This document shows positions 44,920 through 51,716 of a stretch of DNA of 64,000 nt, in pieces. The first letter of the stretch is position 1; the number at the start of each line of letters is the position of its first letter. A model generated the notes under the pieces. It worked only from the letters and a program-made list of their open reading frames with translations. It did not search any database and had not been told where the DNA came from. The position numbers and the translations under genes are program-made. Source of the DNA: Geomobilimonas luticola (GTDB lineage: Bacteria; Desulfobacterota; Desulfuromonadia; Geobacterales; Geobacteraceae); the NCBI RefSeq assembly GCF_018476905.1, contig NZ_JAHCVK010000005.1, positions 1 to 64,000 on the forward strand, given 5' to 3'.

Positions 44920-45645
44920 ATGTATAATGCACTGATTTCCGCGGCGGTGGCCGTGGTTGTTTTCGTCGGGCTCATGCTTGCGGTCGGCACCTGGTGGATC
45001 GCCGCCCTGGTTTCGCCGCTGGTGGCCATGCTGGTCTTCTTCCTGATATCCCGCATTGTCATGAAAAAGGTCATGGCTGTCATGGAGACCGCCAATCGGG
45101 ACCTCCAGGGGCAGCGGGTGGACAAGGCCATCTCCGAACTGAAAAGCGCCTTTGTCTACGGCAAGTGGCAGATGTACGTCACCGGCCAGCTCAACGCCCA
45201 GATCGGCATGATCTACTACATGAAGCGCGACTTCGGCAAGGCGTTCCCCTACCTGGAAAAATCGTTCTTCAAGAACTGGGTGGCCATGGGGATGCTCGCG
45301 GTCAGCTACATGAAGCGGAACAAGCCCGAAAAGATGAGGGAGACCTTCGAGAAGACGGTGCAGTGGAGCAGCAAGGAGTCCCTCCTCTGGAATGTCTACG
45401 CCTACTGCCTGACTGAAATCGGGGATACGGCAAAGGCCAAGGAAGTGCTGGAGCGGGGACTCAAGAAGCTCCCCGGCGACGAGCATCTGAAGGGGAACCT
45501 GGCCCTGCTCGGAGAAGGGAAGAAGATGAAGATGCGGGGCTTCGGCGACATGTGGTTCCAGTTCCACCTGGAGAGCATAGGCGCGATCCAGAAGCATCAC
45601 GCCGCCGCCATGGGGGGCTCGAAGCGCCGGATCATCCGGAAATAG
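44920..45645 (+). CDS. Membrane-anchored TPR-like protein
   Basis: 241 residues. Two close hydrophobic helices occupy 5-50. A soluble part made of TPR-like helical hairpins follows (QLNAQIGMIYYMKRDFGKAFPYLEKSF and YAYCLTEIGDTAKAKEVLERGL). No enzyme motif. Probably an inner-membrane scaffold. It begins 21 bp after the transglycosylase gene and ends at a strong terminator, so the two may be co-transcribed. Confidence 0.8.
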   Translation: MYNALISAAVAVVVFVGLMLAVGTWWIAALVSPLVAMLVFFLISRIVMKKVMAVMETANRDLQGQRVDKAISELKSAFVYGKWQMYVTGQLNAQIGMIYYMKRDFGKAFPYLEKSFFKNWVAMGMLAVSYMKRNKPEKMRETFEKTVQWSSKESLLWNVYAYCLTEIGDTAKAKEVLERGLKKLPGDEHLKGNLALLGEGKKMKMRGFGDMWFQFHLESIGAIQKHHAAAMGGSKRRIIRK

Positions 45646-45663
45646 ACGCCGGCACGGCAGCGT

Positions 45664-45689
45664 GAAAGAGACCTTCGGGTCTCTTTTTT
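45664..45689 (+). terminator. Rho-independent terminator
   Basis: AAGAGACC-TTCG-GGTCTCTT with a UUCG-type stable tetraloop and a T-run. It ends the transglycosylase/TPR unit. Confidence 0.92.
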
Positions 45690-45719
45690 GTTATACTCAT
45701 ATACGGTTTAAGGTGGCCT

Positions 45720-46934
45720 GTGGTTGATCTCATAAAAACTCTCGTGGTGCTGGCCGTTCTCGTGGTGCTCCTGCGCCGCAAGGTCTATCTGGGGACTGTC
45801 ATGGCGGTGGGGTCGCTGCTGCTGGCGCTCCTCTACCTCACTCCGCCCCGGGCGTTTCTGGAGGGGGTATACCGGGCGCTGCTCGCTCCCCGCTCCCTGG
45901 AAATGACGGCGATGCTGGTCTTCACCATGATCATGGAGAACGTGCTCAGGAAGACCGGCACCCTGAAGCGGATGGTGGCGAGCCTGGCGGAAATCCTCCC
46001 CGACGGGCGCCTGATCATGGCGGCCATGCCGGCCATGATCGGCCTCCTGCCGTCCCCCGGCGGTGCGGTGTTCTCGGCGCCGATGGTGAGCGAGGCGGCT
46101 GCAGGGACCGAGATCGACGCCGACCAGAAGGCATTCATCAATTACTGGTATCGCCACATCTGGGAATACGTCTCGCCCCTCTACCCCGGCATCATCCTGG
46201 TATCCGGCCTGACTGGTCTCCACTACGCCAGCCTCTCCCTGGCCAATGCGCCCTTTGCGCTGTCGGTGGTGGGATGGGGGGCGCTCTTCTGTTTCGCGGG
46301 GGTCGGTCCGGTCAGGATCGCACGGGAGCGGACGGCGGGGCGGTGGAAGGCGTTCAGCGCGTTCCTCCTGGCGGTGGCTCCGATCCTCGTCACCCTGGTG
46401 CTCGTGGTGGTCCTGCGGGTCAATCCTGTGCCAGCCATGGGGGGCGTGGTGGTGTTTCTCTATCTGCTGCACCGCTATTCGCCGGCCAAAGTCTGGGAAT
46501 CCCTGCGGGAGAGCGTCTCCCTGAAGGCCGTGTTTCTCGTGCTTGGCATCATGGTGTTCCAGGAGACCCTGCAGGTAACCGGCGCCCTCGACGGGGTATC
46601 GCGGTTTTTCACCAGCAGCGGGTTGCCACCCATCCTCATCATCGTGGCCATCCCGTTCCTGGCAGGGTTGATGACCGGCCTTACCATCGCCTACGTGGGG
46701 ATCACCTTTCCGCTCCTCCTGCCGCTCATGGGGGGGGCGACACCGTCCCTCGGGCTTCTCGCGCTCGCCTTTGGGAGCGGATTTGCCGGTGTCATGCTGT
46801 CGCCGCTCCATCTCTGCCTCGTGCTGACCCGGGAATATTTCAATGCAGATATGGCAAAGGTCTACCACCGGCTCTGGGTGCCGTCCGCCCTAGTGCTGGC
46901 CGCTGCGGTCATCCCGCTCTGGCTGTTCCGGTAA
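45720..46934 (+). CDS. DUF401 family membrane permease
   Basis: 404 residues from GTG 45720, with AAGGTGG upstream. About ten hydrophobic helices. The conserved PAMIGLLPSPGGAVFSAPMV at about 100-119 and the matching second-half segment GSGFAGVMLSPLHLCLVLTREYF are typical of DUF401, a family related to ion-transporter-superfamily (Dcu/Gnt-like) carriers. It probably moves a small anion across the inner membrane; the substrate is unknown. Confidence 0.85.
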   Translation: MVDLIKTLVVLAVLVVLLRRKVYLGTVMAVGSLLLALLYLTPPRAFLEGVYRALLAPRSLEMTAMLVFTMIMENVLRKTGTLKRMVASLAEILPDGRLIMAAMPAMIGLLPSPGGAVFSAPMVSEAAAGTEIDADQKAFINYWYRHIWEYVSPLYPGIILVSGLTGLHYASLSLANAPFALSVVGWGALFCFAGVGPVRIARERTAGRWKAFSAFLLAVAPILVTLVLVVVLRVNPVPAMGGVVVFLYLLHRYSPAKVWESLRESVSLKAVFLVLGIMVFQETLQVTGALDGVSRFFTSSGLPPILIIVAIPFLAGLMTGLTIAYVGITFPLLLPLMGGATPSLGLLALAFGSGFAGVMLSPLHLCLVLTREYFNADMAKVYHRLWVPSALVLAAAVIPLWLFR

Positions 46935-46998
46935 AAAACTGCTGCCGTCTGATTTTTCATGGGGAGCTGATGCTCCTTGACAAACAAGGAGGTTTGAC

Positions 46999-47859
46999 AT
47001 GCTGAAAAAATCGCTGCTGCTGGTACTCTTTCTGGTGATCGCGGTTTCCCAGTGGGGATGCGTCTCCCTCGGGAGGTTCGAACAGAAGGAGCAGGAGGCA
47101 CAGACCCTCGACAAGAACCTGCAGGAACTGCAGAAAAAATACCAGGAGCTCGGCAGCGAAAACGACGGGCTCAAGGCCCGGGTCGCCAAGCTGACGGGTG
47201 AGGCGGAAGGGCTTGTCAAGGAGAAGGAGAAACTGGCGGCCGACAACAGGGCTCTGGACAAGGTCCTCAAATCGTCCCAATCCGAATCCCTCGGCACGAT
47301 TGTCGAACTGCGCCAGAAAATTGCCGACCTGGAGCGGGAGAACGCCCGTCTTCGGGACGACGTGTCCCGGCTCCAGAAGGCCAAGGAGGAAGAGGTCCAA
47401 AAGACCAGCAAGACCTACGAGGAGCTGCTGGAAAAGATGAAGGGGGAGATATCCAAGGGGGAAGTCACCATCTCCGAACTGAAGGGGAAGCTGACGGTGA
47501 ACATGCTCAATGAGATCCTGTTCGACTCGGGCAAGGCCGAGGTCAAGGCGGAAGGGCTCGAAGTGCTGCAGAAAGTGGTTGATATCCTGAAAACCGTTCA
47601 GGATAAAGCGATCCGCATCGAGGGACATACGGACAACAATCAGATCGTCGGCGCCCTGACCAAAAAGTATGCTACCAACTGGGAACTGTCGGCAGCTCGG
47701 GCCATCAACGTGGCCAGATTCCTCCAGCAGCAGGGGATTGACCCGACCCTGCTGGGCGCGGTGGCGTACGGCGAGTACAAGCCGGTGGCGAGCAACGATA
47801 CGCCGGAAGGCAAGGCGAAAAACCGGCGGATCGAGATCATTCTGGTGCCCAAGGATTAG
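46999..47859 (+). CDS. OmpA-family lipoprotein with coiled coil
   Basis: 286 residues with AAGGAGG before ATG 46999. Lipobox SQWGC makes C21 the lipidated residue. Residues 25-155 form a long heptad-rich coiled coil. The C-terminal OmpA/MotB domain has FDSGKAEVKAEGLEVL, IRIEGHTDNNQI and NRRIEIIL, the peptidoglycan-binding pattern. Likely an outer-membrane lipoprotein tethering envelope and wall. Confidence 0.9.
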   Translation: MLKKSLLLVLFLVIAVSQWGCVSLGRFEQKEQEAQTLDKNLQELQKKYQELGSENDGLKARVAKLTGEAEGLVKEKEKLAADNRALDKVLKSSQSESLGTIVELRQKIADLERENARLRDDVSRLQKAKEEEVQKTSKTYEELLEKMKGEISKGEVTISELKGKLTVNMLNEILFDSGKAEVKAEGLEVLQKVVDILKTVQDKAIRIEGHTDNNQIVGALTKKYATNWELSAARAINVARFLQQQGIDPTLLGAVAYGEYKPVASNDTPEGKAKNRRIEIILVPKD

Positions 47860-47910
47860 CAGTCTGACGGCAGGGGCCTCTCGCTCCGCCCCTGCCAAGG
47901 TGGTTTTGCC

Positions 47911-48624
47911 ATGAAAAAGGAAAAAAAGCGGCTGCCGAAACCGAAGGACTTCTCGGCAACGCCGTTCAAGTCCCTCAAGGGGTTTCAGGCTGATTCGCCG
48001 GCCCCGCCGCCCCCCGCCTCCAAACAGGCTCCTCCACCGGTGGCCGAGGATGACAGCGACCTCTTCCTGCGGGCGGTTGCCAATGTGCGTCCCCTCCAGG
48101 AAGAACCGGAACGGCCCCGCCCGCAGAAACCCGCAGTTCCGCCGAAGGCGCGGTTCGAGGCGGCCGACCGACAGGTTTTTCTTGAGGCCATCGAAGAGCT
48201 GCGGCTGGACGTGAACTTTCGCGACGAGCTGCCGGACGACGTGGTGCCCCTCAAGCCGCTCCCCGTGAACAGGATGCGCCAACTCCGGCGGGGGGCGCTC
48301 CGGATCGACTACGAACTCGACCTGCACGGCATGACCCGGGACGAGGCCCTGGAGAGCCTGGCCCACTTCATTGCCGGCGCTCACAAGCGGGGTCAGAAGG
48401 CAGTGCTCGTCATAACGGGCAAGGGGAACAACTCCCCCGACGAACCGGTGCTCCAGGGTGCGGTTTCCAGCTGGCTGCGGGACCGGGGGAAGGGGATGGT
48501 GGCCGAGTTCGTCCCGGCACCGCGCCAGATGGGGGGAAACGGAGCGTTCGTGGTGTTTTTGCGGGACAAAGCAGGGGACCAGGAACTAGGAGCCAGGGAC
48601 CGGGGACCGGGGATCAGGAACTAG
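47911..48624 (+). CDS. Smr-domain protein with repeat-derived C-terminus
   Basis: 237 residues. The N-terminal 80 residues are proline- and lysine-rich and low complexity. The Smr domain spans about 135-220 with DLHGMTRDEAL, VLVITGKGNNS and the closing GGNGAFVVFLRDK. Smr domains act as DNA nicking or RNA nucleases, here probably on DNA junctions or stalled ribosomes. The last 16 residues (GDQELGARDRGPGIRN) are encoded by an intergenic-type repeat, so the ancestral end was probably near residue 221. Confidence 0.83.
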   Translation: MKKEKKRLPKPKDFSATPFKSLKGFQADSPAPPPPASKQAPPPVAEDDSDLFLRAVANVRPLQEEPERPRPQKPAVPPKARFEAADRQVFLEAIEELRLDVNFRDELPDDVVPLKPLPVNRMRQLRRGALRIDYELDLHGMTRDEALESLAHFIAGAHKRGQKAVLVITGKGNNSPDEPVLQGAVSSWLRDRGKGMVAEFVPAPRQMGGNGAFVVFLRDKAGDQELGARDRGPGIRN

Positions 48625-48641
48625 GAGCCAGGGACCAGGGA
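48574..48641 (+). repeat. GGGACCAGG-type repeat with a 22-bp direct duplication
   Basis: A 22-bp unit beginning CAGGAACTAGG occurs at 48580-48601 and again at 48615-48636, with GGGGACC-type units between and around them. It covers the 3' end of the Smr gene and the spacer before DUF362. The same kind of sequence is found at 62474-62502. Confidence 0.88.
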
Positions 48642-48657
48642 TTGAACGGGAGGGAGT

Positions 48658-49542
48658 ATGGACAGAAGGTCGTTTCTCAGGGTTCTCGGGTTGTCCTATC
48701 TGTTTCATCGCTGGTTGCTGCGTGACCTGGCTGCCGCCGGGGGGCCCGTGCTGGCCGTGGCTGAAGGGGCCGACTATGGGCGCATAACCCGCCAGGCAAT
48801 CAATGCCCTCGGCGGGATGGGGCGCTTCGTGAAGCCGGGACAGACGGTGGTGGTGAAGCCCAACATGGGGTGGGACCGGAATGCAGAGCAGGGGGCCAAC
48901 ACCCATCCCCTCGTGGTCAAGGCGGTGGTAGAGGAATGCCTGAAGGCGGGGGCGAAAAAGGTCAAGGTCTTCGACCGGACCTGCAACGACGAGCGGCGCT
49001 GCTATATCAATAGCGGCATCGAGCCGGCCCTCAGGGGGATGAAGAACGTGGAGGTGAAGCATATCGAGGATGAACGCTTCCGCAAAGTCCCCATCGCCAA
49101 CGGCGCGGTCCTCAAGCAGTGGGAGCTTTACGACGAAGCGCTCGGCGCCGATGTCTTCATCAACGTCCCGGTTGCCAAGCACCACGGTCTCACCAGGCTC
49201 ACCCTCGGGCTCAAGAACGTCATGGGGGTGATGGGGGGGAACCGGGGGAGCATCCACAAGAACATCGACGGTGCCCTGGCGGACATCAACAGCGTCCTGA
49301 AGAGCCACCTGGTGGTGATCGACGCCACCCGTGTCCTGACGGCTCACGGTCCCCAAGGTGGAGACTTGCGGGACGTGAAGGTGCTGAACAAGGTGATAGC
49401 CGGTACCGACATCGTGGCGGCCGATGCCTACGCCACCACCCTCTTCGGCCTCAAGCCCGCCGACATTGCCGTTACCGTGGCGGCACACAAGCGGGGGCTG
49501 GGGGAGATGGACCTTCGCAAGGTACGAATTATAAAAGCTTGA
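48658..49542 (+). CDS. DUF362 protein with Tat-like signal
   Basis: 294 residues with GGGAGGGAG before ATG 48658. The N-terminus DRRSFLRVLGLSYLF fits a twin-arginine signal. The DUF362 domain shows VVVKPNMGWDRN, PVAKHHGLTRLTLGLKNVMGVMGGNRG and a closing DIVAADAYATTLFGL. The family is often encoded beside membrane ferredoxins and probably has a redox role. Its TGA stop lies within the left inverted repeat of the GxxExxY element, so the repeat defines the present end. Confidence 0.85.
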   Translation: MDRRSFLRVLGLSYLFHRWLLRDLAAAGGPVLAVAEGADYGRITRQAINALGGMGRFVKPGQTVVVKPNMGWDRNAEQGANTHPLVVKAVVEECLKAGAKKVKVFDRTCNDERRCYINSGIEPALRGMKNVEVKHIEDERFRKVPIANGAVLKQWELYDEALGADVFINVPVAKHHGLTRLTLGLKNVMGVMGGNRGSIHKNIDGALADINSVLKSHLVVIDATRVLTAHGPQGGDLRDVKVLNKVIAGTDIVAADAYATTLFGLKPADIAVTVAAHKRGLGEMDLRKVRIIKA

Positions 49543-49568
49543 CGCAAAGGCGCAAGGACGCAAAGAAA
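49540..49568. repeat. Left inverted repeat of the GxxExxY element
   Basis: GACGCAAAGGCGCAAGGACG continuing CAAAGAA. It matches the reverse complement of 49958-49988 at about 25 of 31 positions and contains the DUF362 stop codon. Confidence 0.85.
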
Positions 49569-49575
49569 ATACTCC

Positions 49576-49956
49576 ATGACAGACAACGAGATAAGTCGGC
49601 ACATTGTTGATTGTGCGATCGAAGTGCATCGAACCCTTGGTGGCCCGGGATTGCTGGAAAGCGTGTATGAGGAAGCTCTGGCCTGGGAACTTCGACAGCG
49701 TGGTCTTAACGCCCAGAGTCAGATCCAGGTGCCGGTCAGCTATAAAGGGAACAAGCTTGCTGCTCCACTCCGTCTCGACCTGCTGGTGAATGGCAGGGGC
49801 GTTGTTGAGGTCAAATCGACAATTGACTATAATCCCATATTCGAGGCGCAGGCACTCACCTATCTGCGGCTTCTTGATCTGAAACTTGCCCTGGTCGTCA
49901 ATTTCGGCGAACAGTATGTCAGAAACGGCATTCATCGTGTTGTCCATGGCCTTTGA
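49576..49956 (+). CDS. GxxExxY protein (PD-(D/E)xK_3-like)
   Basis: 126 residues. The defining motif GLLESVY lies near residue 25, and the C-terminal half shows RLDLLVNGRGVVEVKS, an aspartate followed by ExK as in PD-(D/E)xK nucleases (Pfam PDDEXK_3). Nuclease activity has to be inferred. There is no classical ribosome binding site before ATG 49576 (AAAGAAAATACTCC). The gene fills almost the whole space between two inverted repeats. Confidence 0.9.
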   Translation: MTDNEISRHIVDCAIEVHRTLGGPGLLESVYEEALAWELRQRGLNAQSQIQVPVSYKGNKLAAPLRLDLLVNGRGVVEVKSTIDYNPIFEAQALTYLRLLDLKLALVVNFGEQYVRNGIHRVVHGL

Positions 49957-49957
49957 C

Positions 49958-49988
49958 TCCCTTTGCGCCTCTGCGCCTTTGCGTCGAG
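49958..49988. repeat. Right inverted repeat of the GxxExxY element
   Basis: Reverse complement reads CTCGACGCAAAGGCGCAGAG followed by GCGCAAAGGGA. It starts right after the GxxExxY stop and ends 7 bases before the next start codon, so it occupies the place where the ribosome site of the ferredoxin gene should be. Confidence 0.85.
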
Positions 49989-49995
49989 TTTGACC

Positions 49996-51546
49996 ATGCG
50001 TCACACTTCGTCCCGCATATCCCAGCTCTTCTTTCTCGCCCTCTTTCTGGTGCTCTTCCTCATGACCGAATACCGGGGGAGCGACCGGATCGGGGTGGCG
50101 GTGAATGCCTTCTTCCGGGCCAATCCCCTGACGGCGGCGAGCACCCTGCTGGCGGTAAAGGGGTGGGTGCCGTTCCTCCTCCCCGGCGTGATCGTCCTCG
50201 TCCTGTCCGTCCTTCTCGGCCGTTTCTTCTGCGGCTGGCTCTGTCCCCTCGGCACCGTCCTCGATCTCGTTACCGGCCGTATCCGCAAGACCGCGCCGCT
50301 CACCTGGCTGAAAGGGAGCGTGAAGTACTGGCTCCTCCTGCCGCTTCTCGTCGCGTCGCTGTTGAATCTCAACCTGGCCGGGCTCCTCGACCCCATCGCC
50401 ATCCTCGTCCGGGCGCTCACCTTCTTCGTTCATCCCCTCCTGGGCGAGACGGTCCGCTCCGGCTGGGTCGGCCTCTATCGGGTCTTCGGGGAGGGGCGCG
50501 ATGTCCTCGATCCGGGGTACCGCTTCCTCCGGGATTACCTCCTCCCGTTCCGGGACACCCTCTACCCCCTGGCCTTTCTCTCGGCCCTTGTCTTCATCCT
50601 CATCATCTTCCTGGAGCGCTTCGAGACCCGGAACTGGTGCCGCAACCTCTGCCCCCTCGGCACCCTGCTCGGACTCGTCGCCCGCCTCTCACCCTTCAGC
50701 CGGGTGCCGGCGAAGCTGTGCGCCGATTGCCAGGCATGTCGGGAGCTCTGCCCCACCTCATTTGATCGGGAGCTGCTCCAGAAAGAGGAGTGCATCCTCT
50801 GCATGGAGTGCCAGCTCCACTGCCCGAACCAACGGGTCCGGTTCCGCCTTGCCGGCTTCCAGCCGGCCGCGGGGGGACCGGTCATGGAGCGGCGGGTCCT
50901 GCTCGGCGGCCTGGTGGGGGGGCTGTTCCTGGCGAAGCTCTTCCGGTTCCGCGATCCCCAGTCCCAGGCGCGGCTGCTCCGGCCACCGGGGGTGCGAAGC
51001 GAAGGGGAATTCCTGGAGAAGTGCGTCCGCTGCGGGGAATGCATGAAAGTCTGCCTCCGGAGCGCCCTCTACCCCGCCCTGTCCCAGACAGGGATCGAAG
51101 GGCTCTATACGCCGGTACTCATACCCCGCCTCGGCTACTGCGAATACAACTGCACCCTCTGCGGCCAGGTCTGCCCCACGGGGGCGATCCCCGATCTGCC
51201 GGTTGCGGAGAAGAAGCGGGAGGTGATCGGCAAAGCAGTGTTCGACAAGAACCACTGTATTCCCTTTGCCCTCCGGAAGGAGTGCATCGTCTGCGAGGAG
51301 CACTGCCCCATCCCGCAGAAGGCGATCCGCTCCGAAGTGGTGACGGAGCGGGACTTCAGCGGCAGGCCGGTGACGGTGAAGAAGCCGTACGTGGTGGACG
51401 AACTCTGCAACGGCTGCGGCATCTGCGAGAATGTCTGCCCCTTGGAGGGGAAATCGGGAATCGAGGTGTTCGCGGTGAAGGACCGGACTCCTCTTCGGGA
51501 AGGGGGTTTGGAAAGCGGGGGAAAGGGCGGCGATCCGTATTCGTGA
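49996..51546 (+). CDS. Membrane polyferredoxin (NapH-like 4Fe-4S protein)
   Basis: 516 residues from ATG 49996. Four to five N-terminal helices carry the NapH-type motifs FFCGWLCPLG and NWCRNLCPLG. A long series of 4Fe-4S sites follows: CADCQACRELCP, CILCMECQLHCP, CVRCGECMKVC, CTLCGQVCP and CNGCGICENVCP, enough for four to five clusters. Presumably it moves electrons between the quinone pool and a partner such as the DUF362 protein upstream. The C-terminal 20 residues are glycine-rich and look unstructured. The nearest ribosome-site-like sequence, GAG, is poor. Confidence 0.87.
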   Translation: MRHTSSRISQLFFLALFLVLFLMTEYRGSDRIGVAVNAFFRANPLTAASTLLAVKGWVPFLLPGVIVLVLSVLLGRFFCGWLCPLGTVLDLVTGRIRKTAPLTWLKGSVKYWLLLPLLVASLLNLNLAGLLDPIAILVRALTFFVHPLLGETVRSGWVGLYRVFGEGRDVLDPGYRFLRDYLLPFRDTLYPLAFLSALVFILIIFLERFETRNWCRNLCPLGTLLGLVARLSPFSRVPAKLCADCQACRELCPTSFDRELLQKEECILCMECQLHCPNQRVRFRLAGFQPAAGGPVMERRVLLGGLVGGLFLAKLFRFRDPQSQARLLRPPGVRSEGEFLEKCVRCGECMKVCLRSALYPALSQTGIEGLYTPVLIPRLGYCEYNCTLCGQVCPTGAIPDLPVAEKKREVIGKAVFDKNHCIPFALRKECIVCEEHCPIPQKAIRSEVVTERDFSGRPVTVKKPYVVDELCNGCGICENVCPLEGKSGIEVFAVKDRTPLREGGLESGGKGGDPYS

Positions 51547-51556
51547 ACATCACGGC

Positions 51557-51667
51557 GACGCAAAGGCGCGAAGACGCAAAAAAACTGAAAAAACAGAATG
51601 AAATACGGGAGAGCAGGTAGATTTGCAAAGCAGTGAAGTTCTTTGCGACTCTGCGTCTTTGCGTCAA
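51557..51667. repeat. Gene-less pair of the same inverted repeats (MITE-like)
   Basis: Left arm 51557-51584 (GACGCAAAGGCGCGAAGACG then CAAA) and right arm 51641-51667, whose reverse complement reads TTGACGCAAAGACGCAGAGT then CGCAAAG. About 56 bases lie between them, without an ORF. It is a short relative of the element at 49540-49988. Confidence 0.83.
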
Positions 51668-51671
51668 AAGA

Positions 51672-51699
51672 AAAGGGGGCCGATAGTGCGGCCCCCTTT
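51672..51699. terminator. Bidirectional terminator
   Basis: AAAGGGGGCCG pairs with CGGCCCCCTTT around ATAGTG. It lies between the convergent polyferredoxin and FecR-domain genes. Confidence 0.87.
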
Positions 51700-51716
51700 G
51701 TCGTTGGCGAGAGATG

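Larger units (their letters stand above)
49540..49988. mobile_element. Candidate GxxExxY element (gene inside inverted repeats)
   Basis: A 449-bp unit: two roughly 30-bp inverted repeats of the GACGCAAAGGCGCAAAG type enclose a single gene. It separates two genes (DUF362 and polyferredoxin) that belong together. I see no flanking target-site duplication, so insertion is inferred from the repeats, the split gene pair and a second, gene-less pair at 51557-51667. Confidence 0.55.

Noticed and set aside
43546-45600. 684-codon open frame opposite the transglycosylase and TPR genes
   Set aside because: Spans two well-supported + strand genes and has no recognisable protein sequence.
48586-50433. 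615-codon minus-strand frame across DUF362, GxxExxY and the polyferredoxin
   Set aside because: Antisense to three recognised families; long only because of GC-rich codon structure.
49540-51667. Reading both ACGCAAAG repeat pairs as ends of one composite transposon around the polyferredoxin
   Set aside because: Each pair is internally inverted and closely spaced, which fits two separate units better; no outer target-site duplication was seen.
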